Shown piece by piece: positions 23,244 through 34,524 of a stretch of DNA of 64,000 bases. Position 1 is the stretch's first letter. Each line of letters opens with the position of its first letter. Source of the stretch: Lathyrus oleraceus (taxonomy: Eukaryota > Streptophyta > Magnoliopsida > Fabales > Fabaceae); NCBI RefSeq assembly GCF_024323335.1, contig NC_066585.1:339141346-339205345 (forward strand). The letters are read 5' to 3'. The notes under the pieces are model-generated. The model did not search any database. It was not told the DNA's origin and saw nothing but the letters and a program-made list of their open reading frames with translations. Made by a program: the position numbers and the translations under genes.

Positions 23244-24268
23244 ATCTGAAACAGAGAAGTCTCTCAACCAAGATCTCAATCAAGAATGTCCCCTGCATAT
23301 GGATAAACATGAGTTAGATGCGAATAAATGCAAAATGAGAATGATGATGATGTATGAATGCAATGCACTGTGCCATCCTCCAAGTCATCTGAACAACCAC
23401 TATACTGGATTCCGGTTTCTGAATTGATCTCAACCATCTGAGGTACTAAGCAACCATAAATCCAACTCGGGAGTTCCGAAATAAACAGAACCGGAGAATA
23501 CATCACCATTATCACCAGAAAGTCCTCTGAACAGATAACCACCAGATCCTCTGAACCAGCCCAGGGAATCCTGAAATAAACGGATCCCCACTGATAAATA
23601 CCGCAGACAGCATTCCGGCGTCTCAGAAATAAATATCCATAAATCCGACTTATAAATAGGACTCCGATCAATAACTGAACCATTAGTCACCATCAGGAAG
23701 TCACCATCAGAACATGCATCCGTAGGAATCAACCCTCCCCTCACAGGTGAATTCTATAAGGTCATCCTAAGGCGGATAATGGTCTCGACAATCGGACAAG
23801 ATACTCAACGGGTTTTCCCTTTCGGGTGTGCCGCTGCAGCTCTCATAAGATCGTCTAAACCAAAGATCCGGGAAAGAACGGTCACCGAAGTCAACAGCTC
23901 TAAAGAGACAACTCAACCAAAGTGGAATACTCCACCCGGAAGAGCTCACTCAGAAGAACCTCGTCCGGCTTGTGGTATGTCACGTCGCAACAACATGCTG
24001 ATACAACATGTGAGGAAACGTGAGACCACACTAATCCTAGGTGTATACTCGGGCTTGGGTTTTAGCCCCACTCAGAACACCCACCCCAAATCAGAGGAAC
24101 CAACCTATACAGAGTCCAGCACAATAAAAGTATGATGCATGCAAACATCTATGCAAATATATAATAATCATGAATGCAATAAATAAAGCAGCACAAGCAA
24201 CCAAAACTATCCTAGAGAGCGCTAGGATTGACTCGCTTAGGGAAGATGGACCAGCAAGACGTCAACTT
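23244..24268 (-). other. OG2 untranslated leader upstream of ORF1
   Basis: Runs from primer site to ORF1 without a gene. A possible splice acceptor (CATATGCAG|GGG) lies at about 23297-23292, just before ORF1, and could define a leader intron; this is only a motif match. Confidence 0.5.
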
Positions 24269-24290
24269 CTAGTCCCCAGCAGAGTCGCCA
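24269..24290 (-). promoter_or_regulatory. OG2 primer-binding site, tRNA-Arg type
   Basis: The minus strand reads TGGCGACTCTGCTGGGGACT and onward, two bases after the LTR end ...TGCGACA. It is near-identical to the site of OG4. Confidence 0.88.
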
Positions 24291-24729
24291 GCTGTCGCAT
24301 CCGCGAAAAACAACCGGCGGGAAAAACAAACAAACAGAGCCGCCACCGTGCATTATTTATCCCAAAGGAGGGAAAGGAAACGCTCGAAGTAAACCTGGAA
24401 AGGAAATGGTCTTACGACTGGAGATTACAAGGATCGGGAGTCGGTTACGCAAGGGGAAGGTATTAGCACCCCTCACGTCCGTCGTACTCGACGGGATCCA
24501 CGCTCAGAAGAATAGAATAAGGTTGCTGAATAACTGCTCAAAAATAATGCACACACACTGGAATAAACAGGCGGAGGAGGATGGAGGAAGAGGACTCGGC
24601 AGGATATCGCATCCTGGGCCTACGTAGTTTGTCAGAAACAAACATCAGAGTCAACGTAGTTCGGGTAACGCACGCCGAAACAAAACACACGCACAGACGC
24701 TGAGACGTCAAAGCAAACACACAAATGGA

Positions 24730-24955
24730 AACAGACTACCAATGGCTGGTCTTACGTCCGACTCCAAGCAACAAACCCAAACAAGGAAACCGAATGCCAA
24801 TCGCTGGACTTACGTCAGACTCCAAGCAACAAACCCAAACAAGGAAACCGAATGCCAATCGCTGGACTTACGTCAGACTCCAAGCACACAACAAACAAAC
24901 AAGGAAACCGAATGCCAATCGATGGGCTTACATCAGACTCCAAACAAACAAACAC
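24730..24955. repeat. 58-60 bp tandem repeat in OG2 LTR
   Basis: About four copies of a unit containing CCGAATGCCAATCGCTGGAC and ACGTCAGACTCCAAGCA. Successive CCGAATG starts are at 24790, 24848 and 24908 (58 and 60 bp apart). It lies in the transcribed R/U5 part of the LTR. Confidence 0.8.
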
Positions 24956-27599
24956 ACACCAAAAAAGAAAAAGGGTGCCCGGAGAGATCTCGTACGATCT
25001 CCTGCCTACGTACCTCATCTGGTATGAGGATGAGGGCGACGTAGTTCCCCTGAACAGGGGAGAAACTCTCTCCTAAACCAGAGACCGGGAAATAACAACT
25101 AAAAGGGAGACTGACTCGAGCCTAAAAGTTATCATGCAATCCACAATAGTCCTAACTCGCACATGCAGCAAGCTAGCCTAAACAACACATAATCAACACA
25201 AGCACAAGAGAGCAAGCACACACACTATATGCAAATAAGTGGCTCACACAAGGCTAGGCTTTAGTCAAGGGGTCAAATCAACCTCGACAAACAAGCCATC
25301 TGGAAAAGGGTGTTGTTAGCTCTTAACCCTAACATTGAGAGTTAGGGTGAAGCAGATGAAATGTAGATGAGGGTTATTCCTCATAGCTCTTATCCCTGGC
25401 CTGGGAGAGCTTTAAACAATGAAAGTGTGGGAGTTCAGAAAGAAGGAACTCTTCTTCACAAATGACTGACACAACAAGATCTTGGGTTTTTATTCAAAGT
25501 GCATCAACACATGGTGTGAGCAAGATGAAAGACACAACTGAATAACAGGGGATGGATTGCACATCCCTTTTATCTGCCAATGCCCCTTCACTTAGGAGGT
25601 CTTTATATGTACAAGGCACAAAGATAAACAAACACAAACATTTCCTCTTAAGGAGGGCTTCAGACAGGTGCCTGCCAAAGTAACATGACAGGTCTTCCAG
25701 ACTACATGAAGAATAGGGATTATACCTAAGTGGTATGCCAACCACAAGCAAAGCAAATCAAAGTTCAAATGAACTTAAAGCAACTTAGGTACCTGTGTAA
25801 ACAACTAAACAAATCAGTACAGTATTCAGACAAACAGACAACAGTCAACAACACACAGACAATCCAACATGCACTATGAGTAAGCCATAAGGCAAACACT
25901 CAAATGAATTATCAATAAAGCCGACAAAACAAACAAATGTTAGCCAACAATAACAAATGACCAAGCTCAAATGAAGGAGCAACATCAATCATGGAGATGC
26001 ATACTTGAACCTGAAACTCACAACTCAAATGTAAGTCCAAACCACTAGGTCAAAGCCTAGGGTCAAAGGTGAAGAAAAAATTCAAAACAGGAGCTGAAAT
26101 TCAACACAATGCAACTTCAAATACATATTGACATGTCCTAAAAAGGACCAAGCCAAAATCATCAAGCAAGTCCATGTAATAAGCAAGGGAAGTCAAAGAC
26201 AATTTCAAAGCATACATTTGGACATTGAGAATGAAAATTCTAAATCAAAACAGAAATGATTCAAATAATTCTGGAAAAAGTCATAAGCATTCAACACATC
26301 CAACATGATCATGATACAAAAAATCAGAGTCAACAGAAGTCATTTGATATGGAAATGAAATTGCACAAGTTGATCAACCAAAGGTGTGACACAAATTGTC
26401 ACACCATACAAACATGTGCATAAAACAGAAATGGTAAATGAGAAAAATACCAAACCAAGCCTAAAACAATCATTAACATGTTAAGAATCATCATGCAAAA
26501 TTTCAAAGCATTTGGATCAATATCAAGCATTTCACAATAGAAAGAGCAAGGCAAGGTCACAAATGTACATATGTTCAATCATCCTAACACCATTTAAAAT
26601 CCAGCCATGCACAACTTCAGAATTTATCATCAAAAAATAGAGGACATTTTAATGAGCAAGTAGCAAAAAACCATGTATTTTTGGAGCATTTTTCAAATTG
26701 ATATGATTTTTTGAAGTTGACATAAAAATATTTGAAAAGAAAATAAAGAATGCATGAAATTTGGAGGGAAATACATAAATGCTGAATGAATTTGAAAACT
26801 GGCGCAGGCAAGGTTCGAACACGGTACGAATTCAAATGAAGCGCGCGCCAAGCATGAAACGACGCTGTTTCACCTGCAAACCCTAGCGCATCACTAGCGA
26901 CGGAAAGACGGACGCTAGGCCGTCGCTACGATGAAGATCTTCATCTTCCTCGCGAAGATGAAGATGAACAGTATGAACATTCAAAGCCAAATTTCCAGAA
27001 TTTTCCAGAATCCTAAAAATCTTATATCATCATGAAGCTCTTTCAATGGAGAACACAGATCAACTAAAATCTAAGCTCAATTCATCAAGATCAAAGAGAA
27101 TCGATGCAAAACATTTTTGAATGCAAAACTTGAATCACACATATCTCATCCAATAATGCACTATTTTTCATGAAATTTTCACCAGAATCATCAGCAACAT
27201 GAGATCTACATTATTATATGCATGGATTTGAGAATTAAGAAGTTTGAAAAATTAACCTCTTGAAGAGCAGCTCTTGGATTCGCACGATTCAAGGCTTGTA
27301 ATGGTCCAAATCAGTTCCAGAATACTTGTAGTAATGATTGATGAAGAATTTGAGGCTTGGAAACGTGTAGATCTAGCTCACCAATCAACTTCCATGGCAA
27401 TGTTCTTGAACTTCAAATGCTCGATTATGGCTCCAATTCTTCAAACAAATGATGGATTCACACTCACTGATCATGAATCTTCAACAAAAACAAGGTGTTA
27501 TGTTGAAGAAATTTGAAATTTGATTAGAAGAAAATTTTGGAGGGAGAGAGAATTTTGAGATCTAGATCTAGAATTCTCCCAAATTCTGTTACAATTATC

Positions 27600-27607
27600 T
27601 ATATATA
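27600..27607 (-). promoter_or_regulatory. OG2 LTR possible TATA box
   Basis: TATATATA about 1.25 kb into the LTR, preceded (minus strand) by a normal U3. It differs from the TATAAATA of the other Ogre-like LTRs, so this is a weaker call. Confidence 0.4.
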
Positions 27608-28859
27608 TCATGTGCTAATCCATTCTTAATCAAAATTAAGCAAAGTTAAGTTGAAATTAAGTGAAAACAAGGTGTATGGTAAAAATGACAAATTCGCATG
27701 GTGCATGTAGTAAATGGACGTGAACAGTGCCATGTGCTTGATCAAAGTCACTCAAAATCATTTTTTAAAACACATTGGCAATGGCAAAAAGTTCTCATGA
27801 TGCACCAATTTTAAATTTATGATTTTCCCTCCAAAATCTTCATGAATAAGCAAATGATCATATGTTAAAATTTCATGCAATGTGATGGATGTTTTGGAAA
27901 CTACATGTCATGAGAAGCAAAATGCAAAAAGAACCACCAAATTTGGAGTTATGAATCAAAAGTTATGCCCTTTTGAAGTTCCATGTACACTTGGCAATGA
28001 TTGGGCCATATCTCCTCAACCATTCATCAGATGCTCATGATCTTGGACTTTTTGGAAATGGGAGAGAGAGATCTTCAACTTTCATGTTGGACAAAATTTC
28101 ATTTGAAGCTTCTTTGATGATGTAAAATCAAGTTTCATTTGAATCAAAAACTTTCCATTTCTGGAAACTTTCAATTACAGGTCATTTTCCATTTTTGGAA
28201 ACTTTGATCTGACCTCAAATTCTTCAAGATATGCATTTGACATGATTAATAAGCCTCTTTTGAACATGAATGAGATGTTGAAACTCATTTCTCCACCTCC
28301 TAGCCCTCAGTTGACTTTCTGTTGACTTTCTAGGTCCTCAGATGACTTGAACATGCTCAGATGACTTTGAGCCTCAACCACTTGATGAAATGGCTCCAAA
28401 ATGAACCCTAGCTTATACAAGCTCAATAAAATCATATGATGATCTCCTTCTCCAGAAAGACCTCATCTCCTTGAAAATCCCTGACTGGTAGAATGCAACT
28501 GATTAGGGTTAACTAGAGGTCAAAACCCTAATCCCAAAGAATTTGAGCATGAACAATGAGCCTTTGAGGAAGACATAACCATGATGATGATGACATATCC
28601 TTGACAATAAGATAATGGTCAAACTCCTTGAGGGATCAAGAAACCCTAATTGAAGCACAAACCCCCAAATGGCTGATGATCAATCCATGAGACCCTCAGG
28701 CTTGCATCTCTTAACCCCTCTATCTTCTGAGAAAGACTTTAGAGGATGACTTGCTTGTTCTCACATGATATGAAATATGCAAATGCCTAATGCCCTAAAT
28801 ATGAAATGCAATATGCTAGACTAGTTCCAAGAGAGGAGGGCAAATTTTGAGGTGTTACA

Positions 28860-29452
28860 ACCATCCCACTCTTCACAAGTTTCTGGACCTCATACTTCAA
28901 TGGGTAACAGTTCTTAATATCATGGTTGGGAGCTCCTTGATGGAAGGCACAACGGAGTTCGGGCTTATACCACCATGGAAGTGGTTCTGGAATTTGAGGT
29001 GGATTTCTTGGTTGAAGTAGGTTCTTAAGAACCAAAGATGGATAGAGTTCAGTGTATGACATAGGAATAGAGTCAAAAGAGACCTTCTTCCTCTTAAAAT
29101 TTTGCTTTTGTTGATTATTATTGGTGTTGTTGTAGTTGTTGGTTCTCTGTTGCAGTTGTTGTTGACGTTGTTGTTGAACTGGTGCAGATTGATTGTTAGA
29201 AAATATTGGGATAACTGATGAAACTTGATGTTGATGCTGACACGGTTGCGGATTTCTTCTGACATGAGGCCTCCTCTGCCTCTCTACAGATATTGCATTG
29301 GTTTTGCCTTCCTTCTTTATGGAAAAACCACCCTCATATTTCTTACTAGTCGAAGCTTCTTCCTTCGACAAATGTCCCTCACGGACTCCTTCCTCTAACC
29401 TCATCCCCATGTTTACCATTTCGATAAAGTCACTGGGGGAACTGGAAATCAT
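28860..29452 (-). pseudogene. OG3 gag fragment cut by OG2
   Basis: A gag piece of another Tat-type element: end of capsid (SPSDFIEMVNMGMRLEEGV), a Gln/Asn-rich linker with no stop, then the knuckle CAFHQGAPNHDIKNC. It is cut at 28859/28860 by the OG2 LTR after KLVKSGMV. Upstream of about 29445 homology stops abruptly and LTR-like sequence begins, so the gag N-terminus, leader and primer site are deleted. No function remains. Confidence 0.8.
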
Positions 29453-32400
29453 TCATTCATATGGATCCTAATACTTGCATCAGATGAAAGCTTCTAATCA
29501 TAATAACTTGGTTTCAGAAATGTTGGCATTGGCCAAGTCCTTTTGCATAGGGAATGTTTCCTAGTTCTAAGTCCAAGAGCTCAGATCAAACCCAACAGTC
29601 CACACAAACACTTTTTAAGGTTTTTGTTGTTTATTAAGTATGTTAATGTCCTAAGACCACAAACACAAACAAAATATACAAACAAATATATACAATCACA
29701 ATATATGGCTCAAATGAGAAAAGTAAAAATGACATAAACATAAATAAGTTAAATGATATGTAAATGACAAATGAAATGGTAAATGACTTGAATTTAAATT
29801 GCATAGAGTAAATGACTTGGAAATAAAAGCAAGATTAATAAAGGTTAGTCAAATGTTAGTTAATTAGATGTTAGTGATGTTTTGCTTTTCAATTGATTAA
29901 GTCATTCTTTGGAGAACACTCAACCCTCTATTCACAAGCATGGATCCTTGAACCAAGACATCTTCCAGAGGAAGGAAAAAAGGCCAAGTTTCCATACAAT
30001 ACCATGAAAAGGGGGAGACTTACAATCTCACTTACTAGAATGATATGCCTTTGGGTCAAAATTTAGCGCTATGTTAAGCAATTGTAATTGGACTTATGTA
30101 GAAGTCACAATTATCTGAGGTCGGACAATAGAAATTTTGGTGTTAATGCATGTTATAGATATGGTATAATAACCATACTCCTAAAACATACCAAACACAA
30201 AAAGAAAAAGATCAAAGGATGGACATATCTCATCCATACTTGTATTGGTTCATCTAACACAAAGTTATAGATGAACCAATTAACCTTAGGATATTGAGAC
30301 TTCATTAGTCAATGGGAGGGATGGGAAAGAATGGGATTGAAGATGAAGAGGGAAGAGAGATGATACAAACACAAATTGGTCATGGGAGGACTTTTATCAA
30401 ATTAAAATCATTCATTCATTTTGGGAGATGAAATGTACATTTCATCAATCCCCTAAATCCAATGATTTTAATCCAACAAAAGTCAAATCAACCTTGACCA
30501 AGGCCTAAACACATGGTCAAATTTCACAAATCAATAAAAATGGCTCAACACAATTTCTATACAATTAATCAATTAAAAAAAACAAATTAAAATGCATTTA
30601 AATTGAATTTGTTTGGTCAAAAACCTAAAACCTCTTCAAAACACCAAATAAATGGCCAAACGATTTATCCTAGGTCAAACAAGGTCAAAGGACCTTAGAC
30701 AAAAAAAAATCATAATTTTTTAAAAGACAAAAGTATTTTTAAACAATTAAAAATATGCACAAAAACAATTAAATCATGAAAATTATCAAAATTAATCCAA
30801 AAAATAATTTTAATTCAGAAAATGAAAGAGGAAAATATTTGAATTTTTTTGGTGAAAGTCCCATATTTTTTGGATTAAAAATGAAATTAATATGAATTAA
30901 TCAAAATAAAAGGATTAAATGGAAAAATCAGAAAATAAAAAAAACAAGGGTCATTTGTTCTCCCTCATTAATTGAGGTGGCATATCATATGGCCGGGAGC
31001 GTGCATTCCACAAGGACCTTAGTCAAACGCGTTGCAGGCATGGTAATCAGATTGGACGCGTGAGATTAAAACATTTCAAACAGATCAGATGACCTGGATT
31101 GATCCAGCGCACAATCGGAGCCCTAGCTCCGGTCATCTTCTCCGATGAGGACCACCGGACTGGTCCAACCAAAACTCTATGTAAAATGAAATGTGAATAC
31201 ACTAATTTGAAGGGAAAATGCTCAGGAGCATGAATCTGGACTCAATTTTCCCCAATTCCAAGTATATAAAAAGATACATGGATTTGAATTTTGAGGATCA
31301 TGAACTGAGTTGCTTCGATTTGACCTCAAAGCAACTCAATCTTCTTGCCTACATTTATAGGACTTCAGACAACCAAAAATCAACAAGAATGTTGAAGAAT
31401 TGAGGGAGAACCGAAGAGATTAAAATTCTGAAAATTCACCTTCAATGGAGCTTCAGATTGACACGATCATGATTTCAATTATGTTTGGCCTTGCTTCAGA
31501 TGCTTGTTGGAAGTGATTAGGATCAATGAAAGGTATGGACTCTTGGAGTTTCAATCTCAAAATATATGGAGATTTGAAACTCGATTTTTAAAGAAAATCT
31601 TCAAGCTTATCCTTCAATGGTGAGGGTTTAGGATTGCAGATTCAAAGCTTGGGCATAAGGATCCTTAATTCTGAGCAATGAGGGTTTTATTTATAGGCCA
31701 TGAGATTGATTTCTACACACTTCTAAATTTGGAAATTTTGTGAAATTACCTTTACATGTTTGCATGGGCGTGTGCTAGGCCTATCAAGTGATGTAATCTG
31801 ATCCAAAAATGAGTGAGAGTCATGCTGAATTCATGTTGGTAAGCCATGCAATCGTGTATGAGAAGTGGAAGTGGAAATCATCCAAATGGTTCATCATGTT
31901 GCACCCATGCGCAAGTCATTTATCCTTTGGGAAAATGAGATGATTATGGACTTTTTGGAAAGGTGAGATCAAGGGGAACAACTTTCATGTTGAAAACTTT
32001 TTATTTGAAGCTTGGATCATAATGAATTTTGATGTGGAAGTTTAGGAAATCAAACATATTTGAAAATTTTCTAAGTCCCAAGTCAAATGTTCACTTCTTC
32101 CACCTTGAATAACTTTTTCTACGGGCTTCAAATGAGAAAATTCCCTTCATCAAAGTTTCATCTATTTAAAAGCTCTTAAATTTGGTCACAAATTTGACCT
32201 CATATGGATTTTTCATGAAGGAGTTATGCATTTTAGAGGTTGAGGAAAATCACTTGTTCAATGGTATTGGCCCAAAATGACCTATAATGTTTCCTCTTGG
32301 CACATGCATTTTCAAGTTGAATTTGAACTTCCTCAAAACATTAAAGTTGAAGTAGACGTCTTGAATTTGACCATGGAATTTAAATGGATTTTATATCATA

Positions 32401-33008
32401 AAAATTGATCAAGTTATGGTCTTGGGAAGTTGACCTCCAAACTAGGGTTCAGACAAAATGACCTAGAATGTTTCACTATAAAAAATGACTTTAAAAGCAA
32501 ACCTAGCTCTTGACTTAAACATGAAAGTTGTTTGGGGTGTCATTTAGAGTAACTATTCTCTTGGAATAATTTTCATATGACACAAATTGTAGGAGATAGG
32601 GTCCAGGGAACCCCAGTTTTGACCAATTGACTTTCTCTGGTCAACCACCATGAACCATCTTGCTAGCTTGACATTCTCTTGACTTTTGGGACACATGGAG
32701 GATCATATATGTGTAATATTATGTAATGTTAAGTATCCCTTGAAATATTTGATCAATTGTTGAAGAAACTTGTTGAAGAAGTCACACAAGATACCCAGAT
32801 AAATTAGGGTTTCCAAGGCAAACAAGCTCCAAACTCTTGATGATTTCTTGATAAAAATAACATGTGAAGATCATGGGGATCCACCATATATGATGCTTAG
32901 AGCCAATGTGAATCATTTCTTGATTGAGATTCTTGCATTGAGGGTCTTAACCCCTAGATATGAGCTTGATAGAGCAAAAGTGAGCATGTACAAAATTGGG
33001 GTCTTACA
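29453..33008 (-). repeat. OG3 5' LTR, truncated at its 3' end
   Basis: Starts TGTAAGACCCCAATTTTG at 33008 (minus strand) and runs as AT-rich LTR sequence to about 29453, where it joins mid-gag sequence directly. The usual U5 end, primer site and leader are missing. A TATAAATA box lies at 31695-31688. Right of the LTR start the sequence is TK1 LTR, so OG3 was inserted there (flanking bases TATTG at 33009-33013). Confidence 0.7.
31688..31695 (-). promoter_or_regulatory. OG3 LTR TATA box
   Basis: TATAAATA in the context GGCC-TATAAATA, the same as in OG1 (CCTATAAATA), about 1.3 kb into the LTR. Confidence 0.6.
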
Positions 33009-34507
33009 TATTGGTGTTCCATTTGATCAATCCATTGACATGAATTAACTCCTTGATAAATTAAAACATGTCACCAATGGGGGTTGAACCCGGGACCTCC
33101 TTGGTATAGAACAAGCTTTACCACTAGGCTAAGCTCTTGTTATTGAATAAGTGTGCAAGGAACAAATGTTAACCTATATTCTTGATTAAGTTGGATTGTT
33201 AAATTATTTGAGTGTTGTAACTCCGTTTTGGATGCGGACGGGTGCGTTAGAAAGATAATGTAAAAGACTATTATTATTATACCATGTTATAATATATTAT
33301 GTGCCTTACAAATTATATGAATTATATTATGATGAATGTTAAACATTTTTGTTGTGTTGAATGTGAAATAACATGTTTTAAAACCTTATGAAGATGAGTG
33401 AGGAAACCTAGAAGAATAAATTGATTAATAATTTAGAAAGATAATATAGTTTATGGAAATGAGTATACGGTGATGCTTGGACGCAATGGTACCTAGGTGT
33501 GTATCATGGACAACTATTCACTTGGTAAACAAATCAATATGCTTTATATGGAACATGTGTGATTTATGTATGTGATTGGATCATGTTATGATGCCATGAG
33601 AATTTGTATATTATTTTGGTGAGGAACCTTTGTTCCAAAAGTCCTACTTGTTTTTAAGAACTAATCATGTATTTAGAATTATTTGTGATTGTGCATATAC
33701 CATTTGAGAGGCTTATGTAAAACTGAAAAATAGGGATGTGACACCAATGATTCGTGCCTCAATTGGGTTTGAGTCACAACCATGGCGGACATGGGGGAAA
33801 GGTGGACACCTAAGTGGGTTAGGGTCTCATACGGTGAAAGATACCCTAAGTGGGTTAGAGTCTCATACTGGTGACGGTCTCTTGAACTGGGGATTAAGCC
33901 TCATAAAGGACCCGATATCCACCGTGAAAGTCGAACCATACGAGCATGCGTGAACCAGGTCTGGCTTAGACGTAAGTCCGTTCGGGGATTGATGTTTCGT
34001 GAATCTGAATAGTGATTTGTTGAGTGGATGCACTCAAGTGACATGTTTCCATACATTGCGATTATCCCTTAGTTAGTCAAGTCCTAGTTACGAGGTGTGA
34101 GTGATGCACAAGTAACAAAAGGTGAATACTTGAGTTCGAATTGAGTAGAAACCCTGTAGAACTGAGTGGACCCATAGGATAGGAGAACTCACTAAGATTA
34201 TCATCCCATCCCATTATTGTTGTTATTTTTTAGGTATTCCTTGCAGGTTGAATTCAAGAGAAATTTTCTACTGATGTTTCAAGGGATGCAGTTATTTTGA
34301 TCTTCCGTTGTGGAATGGTGTACAATGAAGATATTATACATATTTTTAGATTTTTATTATTTAGGTTTTATTGTACGACATGTTCCATTCATGTTTTAGT
34401 TTAGACATGTGTATATAATGGTGCCTTTATGCTCTTATGTTGTATCAGTACCAAATAATAACACTTGTATGATATTATTCTAGATATATATTATATGGGT
34501 TGTTACA
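33009..34507 (+). repeat. TK1 5' LTR, 3' two thirds
   Basis: Aligns with 39816-41307 of the 3' LTR and ends in TGTTACA. The first 700 bp or so, present in the 3' LTR, are missing because OG3 is inserted at 33008/33009. Confidence 0.85.
33079..33132 (-). other. tRNA-like Pol III A/B box module in TK1 5' LTR
   Basis: The minus strand reads TTAGCCTAGTGGTAAAGC (A-box-like, 33132-33115), then GGGTTCAACCCC (B-box-like, about 33090-33079), spaced as in a tRNA or tRNA-derived SINE head. No cloverleaf is complete, so this is not a tRNA gene. It is repeated in the 3' LTR. Confidence 0.5.
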
Positions 34508-34509
34508 GT

Positions 34510-34524
34510 TGGTATCAGAGCAGG
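34510..34524 (+). promoter_or_regulatory. TK1 primer-binding site, initiator tRNA-Met
   Basis: TGGTATCAGAGCAGG two bases after the LTR end TGTTACA; TGGTATCAGAGC is the classical complement of plant initiator tRNA-Met. Confidence 0.93.

Larger units (their letters stand above)
10059..28859 (-). mobile_element. OG2: Ogre-type deletion derivative with open ORF1, hosting a CACTA element
   Basis: In minus-strand order: 5' LTR (28859-24293), primer site (24290-24269), leader, ORF1 (23243-21537), gag-pro remnant (21091-14479, split by the CACTA element), pol remnant (about 14230-12363) and a 3' UTR with repeat arrays (12362-10059). OG1 interrupts the 3' UTR, so the 3' LTR must lie beyond the left window edge. 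The gag capsid core, protease, RT fingers and the second RNase H to integrase core are deleted. OG2 sits inside the gag gene of OG3. Its 5' flank is ACCAT (28860-28864), and the matching target duplication would be outside the window. Confidence 0.88.
24293..28859 (-). repeat. OG2 5' LTR (4567 bp)
   Basis: Starts TGTAACACCTC at 28859 and ends ...TGCGACA at 24293. The length is in the range known for Ogre LTRs. The U5 end shares the conserved blocks GGTGCTAATACCTTCCCC and GGATAAATAATGCAC with the other Ogre-like LTRs here. AT-rich U3 without genes. A short tandem array lies at 24730-24955. Confidence 0.85.

Noticed and set aside
23244..23279. Upstream extension of ORF1 to 23279
   Set aside because: The frame is open but begins at a non-ATG codon right after a stop; the first ATG is at 23243.
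33079..33132. Genuine tRNA gene
   Set aside because: Only A- and B-box-like parts match; acceptor and anticodon stems cannot be formed.
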